Source of the DNA: Actinomadura hibisca NBRC 15177
GTDB lineage: Bacteria > Actinomycetota > Actinomycetes > Streptosporangiales > Streptosporangiaceae
Assembly (NCBI RefSeq): GCF_001552635.1
Contig: NZ_BCRO01000031.1
Coordinates: forward strand, 1 to 64,000
Length of the DNA: 64,000 nucleotides
Direction of reading: 5' to 3'
Part shown: in pieces, positions 53,599 through 61,137 of the stretch
Position numbering within the stretch: position 1 is the stretch's first letter
Layout: every line of letters starts with the position of its first letter
Notes under the pieces: generated by a model
Seen by the model: the letters and a program-made list of their open reading frames with translations, nothing else
Told to the model about the DNA's origin: nothing
Databases searched by the model: none
Made by a program: the position numbers and the translations under genes

Positions 53599-53624
53599 TT
53601 CAATGTTGAACATTTCAATATTGA
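53599..53624. promoter_or_regulatory. Two MarR-type palindromes
   Basis: TTCAATGTTGAA (53599-53610) and TCAATATTGA (53615-53624) are two copies of a TTCAAnnTTGAA-like site with centres 15 bp apart. The second overlaps the GAGGAG ribosome site of the EamA gene. They are AT-rich against a GC-rich background, as expected for operators of the divergent MarR protein. Confidence 0.65.
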
Positions 53625-53633
53625 GGAGTTCAG

Positions 53634-54563
53634 ATGCTCCAGAACGCCGGTGGCGGCTCGCGCACCGCCGCCTTCACCGCCCTCGCCGCCGTCGCCCCGA
53701 TCACCTGGGGGACGACCTACCTCGTCACCACCGAGTTCCTCCCGCCCGACCGCCCCCTGCTCTCCGGCGTGCTGCGCACGCTCCCCGCCGGACTCGCCGT
53801 CCTGCTGCTCACCCGCACGCTGCCCCGCGGCCGGTGGTGGTGGCGTTCGGCGGTGCTGGGCCTGCTCAACATCGGCGCGTTCAACGTGCTGCTGTTCGTC
53901 GCCGCCTACCGGCTGCCCGGCGGCGTCGCGGCCACCCTCACCTCGATGCAGCCGCTGCTCGTCGCCGGGATGGCCCTGCTGCTCCTGAAGGAGCGGCCGA
54001 CCGCCTGGCGGCTCGGCTGGGGGGTCGCGGGCGTGGCGGGCGTCGCGCTGATGGTGCTGCGCGGGGAGGCGGCCTTCGACCTCCTCGGTGTCCTGGCGGG
54101 CATCGCGGCCGCGTTGTCGATGGCCACCGGCGTCGTGCTGACCAAGCGCTGGGGGGCGACGCATGGCGCGGGCCTGCTGTCGTTCACCGGATGGCAGCTC
54201 ACGGCGGGCGGGCTGCTGATCGTCCCGCTCGCCCTGATCGTCGAGGGAACACCGCCCGCGCTGGACGCGGCGGCGGTCGGCGGCTACCTCTGGCTGGGGG
54301 TCGTCGGCACGCTGGTGGCGTACGTGCTCTGGTTCCAGGGCGTGGGACGGCTGCCGGTCGCGGCGGTGTCCTTCCTGGTCCTGCTCTCGCCCGTCGTGGC
54401 GACCGCGCTGGGCTGGCTGGTGCTCGGCCAGCCGCTCACCGCACTCCAGACCGCCGGGTTCGTCCTGGCCATGGTCTCGATCCTCGGCGCGCAGCTCACA
54501 CCACAGGCGGCGAGCGCCCTGCTGCGCGTGACGCCGCGCGCGCACCGCTCCTCCACCTCCTGA
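53634..54563 (+). CDS. EamA/DMT family transporter
   Basis: This 309-residue, ten-helix drug/metabolite transporter has two EamA repeats: APITWGTTYLVTTEFLPPDRPLL in the first half and the LAYVLWFQGVGRLPVAAVSFL-like helix in the second. It also has the PLLVAGMALLLLKERPT and PVVATALGWLVLGQPLT loops. The direction is probably export. GAGGAG precedes ATG 53634. It is first in a likely three-gene transcript with an NmrA-like reductase and a secreted propeller protein, controlled by the divergent MarR protein. Confidence 0.9.
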   Translation: MLQNAGGGSRTAAFTALAAVAPITWGTTYLVTTEFLPPDRPLLSGVLRTLPAGLAVLLLTRTLPRGRWWWRSAVLGLLNIGAFNVLLFVAAYRLPGGVAATLTSMQPLLVAGMALLLLKERPTAWRLGWGVAGVAGVALMVLRGEAAFDLLGVLAGIAAALSMATGVVLTKRWGATHGAGLLSFTGWQLTAGGLLIVPLALIVEGTPPALDAAAVGGYLWLGVVGTLVAYVLWFQGVGRLPVAAVSFLVLLSPVVATALGWLVLGQPLTALQTAGFVLAMVSILGAQLTPQAASALLRVTPRAHRSSTS

Positions 54564-54602
54564 CATCTCGCACGTTCCCCCCGACGAAAGGAAACACCGA
54601 CC

Positions 54603-55472
54603 ATGGGTCGCACCCTGCTGATCACCGGAGCCACCGGCAGCGTCTCCAGCGCGCTGCGGACGGCGCTGGAAGGCTCCGACCTCGCCGTCCGGGCGATGGT
54701 CCGGGACGAGACCAAGGCCGCGCCGCTGCGCGACCAGGGCATCCAGGTCGTGCCCGGCGACCTGGACGATCCCAACTCGCTGCCCCCGGCCTTCGAGGGC
54801 GTCCAGGACCTGTGGCTGCTGGTCCCCAACGGGCCGCGCGCCCCGGAGCACAGCATGAACGCCGTGTGGGCCGCGCGGCAGGCGGGCGTCGAGAGGATCG
54901 TCCGCCTCTCGGTCGTCGGCGCGGCCCACGACGCGCCGACCCGCAGCGGGCGGCTGCACGCCCTGTCCGACCGCGAGCTGCAGGAGTCCGGGATGAGCTG
55001 GACCGTCCTGCGCCCGCACTGGTTCATGCAGAACCTGCTGAACGAAGCGGGCGACATCGCGGCGCACAGGCGGTTCTCCCTCAACGCCGGTGACGGCCGG
55101 CTGGGCATGATCGACGTCCGGGACATCGCGGAGTTCGCCGCGCGCGTGCTCACCGACGACCCGAAGCGGCACGACGGCAGGACCTACACGCTGACCGGGC
55201 CGAGGTCGGTCTCCTTCGCCGACGTCGCCCAGGGGTTCACCCGGGCCCTCGGCGAACCGGTCGACTACGTGCCGGTCTCCGACGAGGCCCAGCGCAACAC
55301 CTTGCTGAGCTACGGCGTCCCGGCCTGGATCACCGACATGCTCATCGAGTACTCGCAGGCCTACGCCGCAGGCTGGGGCGACTACACCACCGGCGACTTC
55401 CTCGACGTCGTCGGGCACCCGCCGCGCGACGTGGCGGACTTCATCCGCGACCACCTCGCGGCCTTCTCCTGA
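54603..55472 (+). CDS. NmrA-like NAD(P)-binding oxidoreductase
   Basis: This 289-residue atypical SDR has TLLITGATGSVSSALRTALEGS as dinucleotide motif; Ser replaces the glycine that usually follows TGSVG. It also has VERIVRLSVVGAAHDAP, LRPHWFMQNLL and MIDVRDIAEFAARVL. It is the second protein of this family in the window, after 40917, and divergent in sequence. It lies 39 bp downstream of the EamA gene, so probably MarR-controlled. Confidence 0.88.
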   Translation: MGRTLLITGATGSVSSALRTALEGSDLAVRAMVRDETKAAPLRDQGIQVVPGDLDDPNSLPPAFEGVQDLWLLVPNGPRAPEHSMNAVWAARQAGVERIVRLSVVGAAHDAPTRSGRLHALSDRELQESGMSWTVLRPHWFMQNLLNEAGDIAAHRRFSLNAGDGRLGMIDVRDIAEFAARVLTDDPKRHDGRTYTLTGPRSVSFADVAQGFTRALGEPVDYVPVSDEAQRNTLLSYGVPAWITDMLIEYSQAYAAGWGDYTTGDFLDVVGHPPRDVADFIRDHLAAFS

Positions 55473-55554
55473 CCAGGCCCGGTCTGCGGTCGGGCACCAC
55501 CGCCCGGCCGCAGACCCGTCAGCGACCGCACCACGAAAAGAGGAAGGACAGAAG

Positions 55555-56478
55555 ATGAGGCGATCGATCGCGGTTCTCGCCACCGGCACGCTGGTCGTCA
55601 CCTTGGCCACCCCCGCCGGAGCGGCATCGGCGCGGCGGGACGGCGCGTTTCCGACCTCCTTCGCGTTGCCCGACGGCTTCCGCCCCGAGGGCATCGCCAT
55701 CGGCCCCGGGCCCGTCGCGTACTTCGGGTCGCTGGCCGACGGGTCGATCTACCGCACCGACCTGCGCACCGGCCGTGGCAAGATCGTCAGCCGAGGGCCC
55801 GGCACCCCCGCGGCCGGTCTCAAGACCGATGCCCACGGACGGCTGTTCGTCGCGGGCGGCACCGGCGGTGACGCGCGGGTCGTCGACACCCGCACCGGGG
55901 CGGTGCTGGCCTCCTACCGGCTCGCCACCGGCACCACCTACGTCAACGACGTGGTGCTCACCCTCGGCGCGGCCTGGTTCACCGACTCCTACAAGCGGGT
56001 GCTCTACAAGGTGCCGCTGCGCAACGGCCGGTTGCCCGCCGCCGCCGAGACGATCCCGATCACCGGCGACCTGGCCTACCGGGACGGCTTCAACGCCAAC
56101 GGCATCACCGCCACCCCCGACGGCAAGGGCCTGCTCATCGTGCAGTCCAACACCGGACGGCTGTTCCGGGCCGACACGACCGGCCGCACCCGCCGCGTGG
56201 ACCTGCGCGGCGAGTCGCTGACCGAAGGCGACGGCATGCTGCTGGAAGGCCGCACCCTCTACGCCGTGCAGAACCGGCGCAACGTGGTCACCGTGCTCCG
56301 GCTGGACCGTGCCGCGACGACCGCCCGCGTGGTGCGACGGGTGACCGACCGCCGGTTCGACGTCCCCACGACGCTGGCGGCGTTCGGAGGCCGCCTGTAC
56401 CTGCCCAACGCCCGGTTCGACACCCCTCCGACCCCCACCACGCCTTACACGGCGGTGGCCGTTCGCCCGCGTCGCTAA
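55555..56478 (+). CDS. Secreted SMP-30/gluconolactonase-like beta-propeller
   Basis: This 307-residue protein has a Sec signal (MRRSIAVLATGTLVVTLATPAGAASA). Propeller blades follow, beginning LPDGFRPEGIAIGPGPVAYFGSLADGSIYR, with YVNDVVLTLGAAWFTDS and GFNANGITATPDGKGLLIVQ. That pattern is SMP-30/lactonase-like, although relatives are often mislabelled superoxide dismutase. Enzymatic activity is unproven. AGAGGAAGGACAG precedes the ATG. It may be the third gene of the MarR-controlled unit (82-bp gap). Confidence 0.82.
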   Translation: MRRSIAVLATGTLVVTLATPAGAASARRDGAFPTSFALPDGFRPEGIAIGPGPVAYFGSLADGSIYRTDLRTGRGKIVSRGPGTPAAGLKTDAHGRLFVAGGTGGDARVVDTRTGAVLASYRLATGTTYVNDVVLTLGAAWFTDSYKRVLYKVPLRNGRLPAAAETIPITGDLAYRDGFNANGITATPDGKGLLIVQSNTGRLFRADTTGRTRRVDLRGESLTEGDGMLLEGRTLYAVQNRRNVVTVLRLDRAATTARVVRRVTDRRFDVPTTLAAFGGRLYLPNARFDTPPTPTTPYTAVAVRPRR

Positions 56479-56656
56479 CCCGGCGGATCGGTGTGTTCGC
56501 GCAGGTGAAGCCCGCTATCGAGTCTTGGCCGTTACGCCTGGCAACGCTCGCGGTTAGGCGAGGACATCGTGGCTCCACGGCACGGTACAGAGAGTAGTTT
56601 CACAACTACCTTGTGTGAGGCGACATGAAAGCCATGGACCAGCCAAGGGAGTTCTC

Positions 56657-57142
56657 TTGCGCAAGCATCCGATCATTCGCCGCATCCTGACCGCAGCCCT
56701 CCTTCCCCTCGCTATGGGCGCCGTCGCGGTCGTGCCCGCCCAGGCCACCCCTGTGCGCACCACCGCCGTGACGGCCGCCCCGGCGCAGAACTGCGCCGGT
56801 CGCCTCATCGACCGCAAGGTCGCGTCCTACAACGGCAGCCCCGTCGCCGAACTGGTCGTCTACTACAAGGACGGCCAGAACTGCGCCCGCCTCAACCACC
56901 TCGGCGCGACCCGGGGCGTGCGGTTGCGGACCAGCGTGTTCCTCGTCGCCTGCCAGCAGACCCGGCCCGGCCCGCTGTGCGCCTTCCACGGCCGCCCCGC
57001 CGCGCAGGACGGCGCGTTCACGCACTTCGCCGGGCCGGTCCGCGTCCGCGCCGGAGGCCGCTGCATCCATGCCGCCGGTGACATCTACTTCCACGGCAAG
57101 CGGCATCTGGAAACCTCGCCCGCCGCCTCGCACTGCCGGTGA
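56657..57142 (+). CDS. Secreted hypothetical protein
   Basis: This 161-residue secreted protein has a signal (LRKHPIIRRILTAALLPLAMG, cleavage near PAQA) and a mature domain with about six cysteines (NCAGRLIDRKVASYNG, GQNCARLNHLG, VACQQTRPGPLC, GGRCIHAAGDIYF, HCR). I recognise no family; spacing suggests three disulfides. TTG 56657 with AAGGGAG upstream fits better than an in-frame ATG 42 bp earlier, which would put a charged tail before the signal. Confidence 0.65.
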   Translation: MRKHPIIRRILTAALLPLAMGAVAVVPAQATPVRTTAVTAAPAQNCAGRLIDRKVASYNGSPVAELVVYYKDGQNCARLNHLGATRGVRLRTSVFLVACQQTRPGPLCAFHGRPAAQDGAFTHFAGPVRVRAGGRCIHAAGDIYFHGKRHLETSPAASHCR

Positions 57143-57163
57143 CGGCCGTCGCGGGAAGGTGAG

Positions 57164-57194
57164 GCCCCGCCCGATCCGGCGGACCGGACGGGGC
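57164..57194. terminator. Hairpin terminator between convergent genes
   Basis: Outer arms GCCCCG (57164-57169) and CGGGGC (57189-57194) enclose an inner TCCGG/CCGGA stem with a 5-nt bulge on one side. It lies in the 84-bp convergent gap between the secreted protein and the AlkZ-like gene. Confidence 0.55.
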
Positions 57195-57226
57195 TTCGCC
57201 AAGCGGCGACACGCTCCGTCCCCTGC

Positions 57227-58327
57227 TCAGTGGGGAGACTCCACGATCCGCACGCGGTCGTCGTCGCCGTCGGAGAGGAACGACGCCATCGCTCCGCCCT
57301 CCTCGGCGACGGCGCTGCGGTCGGCCTGGGAGAAGCGGCGCAGCGGGGTGACCGTCACGGCGCCGTCCTCGACGTTCCAGGTCGCGGAGACCCGTCCGTC
57401 GACCAGGACGACGCGGACACCGGCGACCGACAGACCGCGGTGGGCGGTGTCGATGATCCGGCTGCGGTCGTCGTAACCGAGGATCGTGTTGTCAAAAGCT
57501 GGCAGGAACCGCACCGGGGCCGGGGTGTCGGGGTCCGGGCGCGGCGCGTCGGGAAGGTCCAGCAGTTCCCGGCCGCGCTCGTCGCGGAAGGTGACCAGTT
57601 CCTCGCGCAGCCCGGCCACCGCCGCCGGTAGCCCGGCGAGCCCGGACCAGGCGCGCAGGTCGGCCGTGGCGGCGGGACCGAACGCGGCCAGGTAGCGCCG
57701 CACCAGTTCCCGGCCCACGGGATCGGAGCCGTCCGGGGCGGGAGGGGCGATCTCGCGGCCCAGCCAGGACGAGAGCGGGACGTTGCGCACTCCCGCCTTC
57801 GTCCGCCAGAGCCCGCGCGGCGGCAGCTGCACCATCGGGACGAGGGCGCCGATCAACATCTCGCCGAGCGCCCGCGGCCCCGGTTCCGGCCAGCGCTCGG
57901 CCAGCGCCCGCCCGATCTCCGGCATCGAGCGGGGTTCGCCGTCGGCCATGAGCGCCCGGCCCGCCGCCGCGAGTTCGTCCAGATCCATCCCGGCGAGTTC
58001 GCGGCGGTAGACCCCGAGCACCCGCTGGCGCAGCATGGCGTCGTGGCGAGCCCGCCAGGCGAGGGCGTCGTCGGCGGTGACGAGGTGGATGGTCCGGCGC
58101 ATGAGGTGGGTCCGCACGATGCTCCGGCCGACCAGCAGCTCCGAGAGCCGGGCGGGGTCGAAGGCGCGCAGCCGGGACCAGAGCCCGACGAACGGTTCCT
58201 GCGGCTCCTGCGCCTGGAGGCCGCCCAGGTGGGCGACGGCGTCGCGGACCGGCAGGTCGGCGCGGTCGAGCAGCAGTTGCCGCGCGAGCGTCGCGCGGTT
58301 GAGCGCCCGAAGGCTGAGAACGGTCAT
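57227..58327 (-). CDS. AlkZ-like winged-helix DNA glycosylase family protein
   Basis: This 366-residue HTH_42-family protein has HLGGLQAQEPQEPFVGLWSRL, the Gln-x-Gln motif that in AlkZ/YcaQ proteins performs glycosylase chemistry. LMRRTIHLVTADDALAW, RRYLAAFGPAATADLRAWSG and FDNTILGYDDRSRI are further family landmarks. Members unhook alkylated or crosslinked bases, often beside biosynthetic clusters. Target unknown. It is followed upstream by a DinB gene, 54 bp away on the same strand, so possibly one transcript. Confidence 0.88.
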   Translation of the reverse strand: MTVLSLRALNRATLARQLLLDRADLPVRDAVAHLGGLQAQEPQEPFVGLWSRLRAFDPARLSELLVGRSIVRTHLMRRTIHLVTADDALAWRARHDAMLRQRVLGVYRRELAGMDLDELAAAGRALMADGEPRSMPEIGRALAERWPEPGPRALGEMLIGALVPMVQLPPRGLWRTKAGVRNVPLSSWLGREIAPPAPDGSDPVGRELVRRYLAAFGPAATADLRAWSGLAGLPAAVAGLREELVTFRDERGRELLDLPDAPRPDPDTPAPVRFLPAFDNTILGYDDRSRIIDTAHRGLSVAGVRVVLVDGRVSATWNVEDGAVTVTPLRRFSQADRSAVAEEGGAMASFLSDGDDDRVRIVESPH

Positions 58328-58381
58328 CGGTGTCTCCCCGGCTCGCGCGTCTTCACGGTGTCGTCGTCCCTTCGGTGTCGC

Positions 58382-58951
58382 TCAGGCCGCCGTCCGGCCG
58401 TCGAGGGTCTCGCGCAGGATGTCGGCGTGCCCGGCGTGCTGGGCGGTCTCGGCGATGATGTGCGTCAGCACCCGGCGCGCGCTGCGCACCGCGCCCGGCT
58501 CGTGCCAGGGTGCCTCCGGCAGCGGGTGCGCCGCCGACAGGTCGGGGAGCGCGGCGACGATCTCCTCGGTGCGGGCGGCGACGCGCTCGTAACGGGCGAG
58601 GACGCCCTCCAGCGTCTCGCCGGGCGACATCCCGAACTCCTCCTGGTGGTCGATCATCCACTGCGGGAACTCGCGCGCGGTGCCGGACGCGATGTCGGCC
58701 CAGGTGACGCCGTCGGGCAGGTCGTAGCGGAGCGCCGACGGCCCTTCGGCGACGAAGCGCGACCAGTCCTCCTCCATGGACGCGACGTGCTTGACCAGCC
58801 CGCCGAGGCACAGCGCGCTGACCGTCGGGCGCTCGCCGAGCTGCTCGTCGGTGAGCCCGCTGACGGTGCCGGTCAGGGCGACCCGTGCGGTCGCGAGGGC
58901 GGCGAGCAGGTCGGCGCGTTCGGTGTCGAGGGTGGTGGAGGAGAGGGTCAT
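58382..58951 (-). CDS. DinB/DUF664 family protein
   Basis: This 189-residue four-helix-bundle protein contains LCLGGLVKHVASMEEDW and a late HIIAETAQHAGHADILRE with His residues at the spacing of DinB metal ligands (His in helix 2, HxxxH-like pair in helix 4). The family includes thiol-dependent transferases using mycothiol or bacillithiol. It is divergent from the WYL regulator, which probably controls it. Confidence 0.85.
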   Translation of the reverse strand: MTLSSTTLDTERADLLAALATARVALTGTVSGLTDEQLGERPTVSALCLGGLVKHVASMEEDWSRFVAEGPSALRYDLPDGVTWADIASGTAREFPQWMIDHQEEFGMSPGETLEGVLARYERVAARTEEIVAALPDLSAAHPLPEAPWHEPGAVRSARRVLTHIIAETAQHAGHADILRETLDGRTAA

Positions 58952-59005
58952 GGCGGATGTCCTTTGATCGTCGTCGTTGGCCGGTACGCGACAACCTTCG
59001 CAAGG

Positions 59006-59030
59006 GAAGAGGCCAGGATGTGTCCTCTTC
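59006..59030. promoter_or_regulatory. Candidate WYL-regulator operator
   Basis: GAAGAGG (59006-59012), an 11-nt centre, and CCTCTTC (59024-59030) form a perfect 7-bp inverted repeat in the DinB/WYL divergent region, ending 10 bp before the regulator's first ATG. Autoregulation is inferred. Confidence 0.5.
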
Positions 59031-59040
59031 TCCGGGCATC

Positions 59041-60030
59041 ATGGACGTCATGGCGAAGACCTCAGCGCGTCTGCTGGCCCTGCTCTCGCTGCTCCAGGCG
59101 CGCCGGGACTGGCCGGGAGCGCTGCTGGCCGAGCGGCTGGAGGTCAGCCCGCGCACCGTGCGCCGCGACGTGGACCGCCTGCGCGAACTCGGCTACCCGA
59201 TCACGGCCGTCAAGGGGCCCGACGGCGGATACCGGCTGGACGCCGGGACGCGCCTGCCCCCGCTGCTGTTCGACGACGAGCAGGCCGTCGCCCTGGCCAT
59301 CGCGCTCCAGATCGCCACCACCTCCGGCGCGGGCATCGAGGAGGACGCGATGCGCGCGCTGCACACCGTCCGGCAGGTGATGCCCGCGCGGCTGCGCGGC
59401 CGGATCGACACCTTCCGGGTCACCGCCGTCGAGCCGCCGACGGCCCGGCAGGGGCCGCAGGTCGGCGGCGGCGTGCTCATGGCGCTCAGCGCCGCCGTCC
59501 ATGCCCGGGAGGTGCTGCGCTTCGACTACGCGTCCCCGGCAAGGACGGACGAAGACACCATGGCCCCGCCGAGACGAGTGGAGCCGCATCACCTCATCAC
59601 CTGGAACAGGCGCTGGTACCTGGTCGCCTGGGATCTCGACCGCGAGGACTGGCGCACCTTCCGCGCCGACCGCGTCACCCCGCGCTCGCCCACGGGCCCC
59701 CGCTTCACGCCGCGCGAGCTGCCCGGTGGCGACGTGGCCGCCTTCATCGCCGACCGGTTCAGGGGTGCCGGCGGTTCCGGCGGCTGGCCCTGTCTGGGCG
59801 AAGTGATCCTCGGCCTGCCCGCCGCCGCCGTGTCCCGCTACACCTATGACGGGGCCGTCGAGGCGCTCGGGCCGGATCGCTGCCGCCTCGTTCTCGGCTC
59901 GTGGTCGTGGACCGGCCTGGCCGCCGCCATCGGCGCGTTCGACGCCGACATCGAGGTCGTCGGCCCGGCCGAGCTCAGTGACGCCTTCGCACGCCTGGCC
60001 CGCCGCTACGCCGCAGCCGCCAGGCGGTGA
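59041..60030 (+). CDS. YafY-like HTH/WYL-domain transcriptional regulator
   Basis: This 329-residue protein has an N-terminal DeoR-like HTH (LLALLSLLQARRDWPGALLAERLEVSPRTVRRDVDRLRELGYPI) and the linker GPDGGYRLDAGTRLPPLLFDDEQ. A WYL domain follows (REVLRFDYASPA; HHLITWNRRWYLVAWD, where the WYL core is WYLVAWD), then a WCX-type C-terminus. WYL domains sense nucleotides or DNA ends. It starts at ATG 59041 or 59050. It is divergent from DinB and is the intact counterpart of the broken regulator at 38600. Its 3' end overlaps the PucR remnant by 56 bp. Confidence 0.9.
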   Translation: MDVMAKTSARLLALLSLLQARRDWPGALLAERLEVSPRTVRRDVDRLRELGYPITAVKGPDGGYRLDAGTRLPPLLFDDEQAVALAIALQIATTSGAGIEEDAMRALHTVRQVMPARLRGRIDTFRVTAVEPPTARQGPQVGGGVLMALSAAVHAREVLRFDYASPARTDEDTMAPPRRVEPHHLITWNRRWYLVAWDLDREDWRTFRADRVTPRSPTGPRFTPRELPGGDVAAFIADRFRGAGGSGGWPCLGEVILGLPAAAVSRYTYDGAVEALGPDRCRLVLGSWSWTGLAAAIGAFDADIEVVGPAELSDAFARLARRYAAAARR

Positions 60031-60457
60031 GGGCGAGGCGGGCGCGGATCAGGCCGGTGGGATCGGCCATGGTGGTGCGGGCGGGCCCGTACTTCTCGAC
60101 CACGCCCGCAGCGGCGATGGCCAGGCGATCCAGCAACGCCTCGTCCAAGGGGCTGGGCGGGCCGGGGCGCTCCAGCCACACCGTGCCGATCTCCTCGTCG
60201 TCCAGGGCGATGGGCGCGCTGCTGGAGACGGAGGCCGACGAACCGGAAACCGAACCGCCGTCGGGCGCGAACCGGATCGTCCGCCCCGTACTGTGCAGGC
60301 GGATCCCGGCCACGCACTCGGCCAGCCCCGCCGACGCCCGCACCAGCGCCGGAAGGTCCACCCGTCGGCGCATCAGCGTGTCGTGGAACATGACGACGCG
60401 GATCGCGCCCTCGACCTGGGTGTCCAGCTGCGACAACCGTGCCGCCAGTGCCTCCAC
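59975..60457 (-). pseudogene. N-terminal fragment of a PucR-like regulator
   Basis: This 160-codon frame starts MEALAARLSQLDTQVEGAIRVVMFHDTLMRRRVDLPALVRASAGLAECVAGIR and reads EEIGTVWLERPGPPSPLDEALLDRL. That is the N-terminal sensor part of actinobacterial PucR/CdaR-like helix-turn-helix regulators, normally about 350-400 residues. The chain stops soon after DPTGLIRARLALTAWRL, where the remaining domain and the C-terminal HTH should follow, and the frame there overlaps the 3' end of the WYL gene. I read it as a gene whose 3' half was lost by deletion. A genuinely short protein is possible. Confidence 0.6.
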
Positions 60458-60550
60458 GGCCGCGAGGATAGGCGGCGGTCCGCACCCGGTGCCCGGCGGG
60501 TGGCGGACGGGCGGCCATAATGATCACCGCTCGCGTCGAGGAGGCCGTGC

Positions 60551-60684
60551 ATGCCGCAGATCACCGTCGAGTACTCCGCCTCGCTGGGGACACCTTCGAC
60601 CGCCGGTCGTTCGCCCTCCACACCGGCGGCGCCGACCTCATCGGCAGCGCCCTGGGCGGCTATCACAAAGCCGTTCTCCCGTAG
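60551..60684 (+). pseudogene. Remnant of a CHMI/tautomerase-like gene
   Basis: ATG 60551 opens MPQITVEYSASLG, the typical N-terminus (Pro-2 included) of 5-carboxymethyl-2-hydroxymuconate isomerase-like proteins. Continuing the family pattern (DTFDRRSFALH) requires a shift to the next frame near 60590, consistent with loss of one G in GCTGGGGACACC. The shifted frame ends after about 30 codons at TAG 60682, whereas the family is about 110-130 residues, so much of the gene is deleted. It lies immediately before the convergent MerR gene. Confidence 0.55.
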
Positions 60685-60692
60685 GTCGCCTC

Positions 60693-61079
60693 TCAGGTGG
60701 TGCCGGTCGTGGCGCGTTCGGCGACGTCGGCGGGGGCTGCGGCGATGACGCTGTCGAGCGCGCTGCGGGAGGTCTGCAGGTCGGTGATGGCCTTGGTGAT
60801 CCGCTCGCGTTCCCTCATCAGGTCGCCGAGCAGGTCGGAGCATGTCGGCACCAGGCGCTCGCCCTCGTCACGCAGGCACGGCAGGATCGTGCCGATGGTG
60901 GCGGTGTTGAGGCCGGCGGCGAGCAGGCTGCGGATGCGGCGCACCGTGTCCACGTCCGCCTCGCTGTATTCGCGGTAGCCGCTGGGCCGCCGCGCGGGCT
61001 GGAGCAGGTCCTGCTCCTCGTAGTAGCGCAGCAGCCGTTCGTGCACGCCGGTCCTGCGGGACAGCTCGCCGATCCGCAC
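60693..61079 (-). CDS. MerR family transcriptional regulator
   Basis: This 128-residue MerR protein has an N-terminal HTH (MRIGELSRRTGVHERLLRYYEEQDLL) and QPARRPSGYREYSEADVDTVRRI, then a coiled-coil helix (LLGDLMRERERITKAITDLQTSRSALDSVI). No effector-binding domain and few cysteines are present (one each in LPCLRDEGE and TCSDLL), so a small aromatic or drug ligand, or a thiol switch, is possible. It is divergent from an MFS exporter whose promoter has a 20-bp spacer with a palindrome, the classic MerR target. Confidence 0.9.
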   Translation of the reverse strand: MRIGELSRRTGVHERLLRYYEEQDLLQPARRPSGYREYSEADVDTVRRIRSLLAAGLNTATIGTILPCLRDEGERLVPTCSDLLGDLMRERERITKAITDLQTSRSALDSVIAAAPADVAERATTGTT

Positions 61080-61099
61080 GCCGTCCTCCTTCCCGCCGC

Positions 61100-61131
61100 T
61101 TGACTCTCACACCCATGTGAGACTCTAGCTT
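61100..61131 (+). promoter_or_regulatory. MerR-type promoter with palindrome in long spacer
   Basis: TTGACT (61100-61105) and TAGCTT (61126-61131) are separated by 20 bp. Within the spacer, TCTCACA (61105-61111) and TGTGAGA (61116-61122) form a perfect inverted repeat around CCCA. Over-long spacers holding a dyad are the signature of MerR-activated promoters. The predicted start coincides with the MFS ATG at 61138, so the mRNA is probably leaderless. Confidence 0.75.
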
Positions 61132-61137
61132 CTCCGC

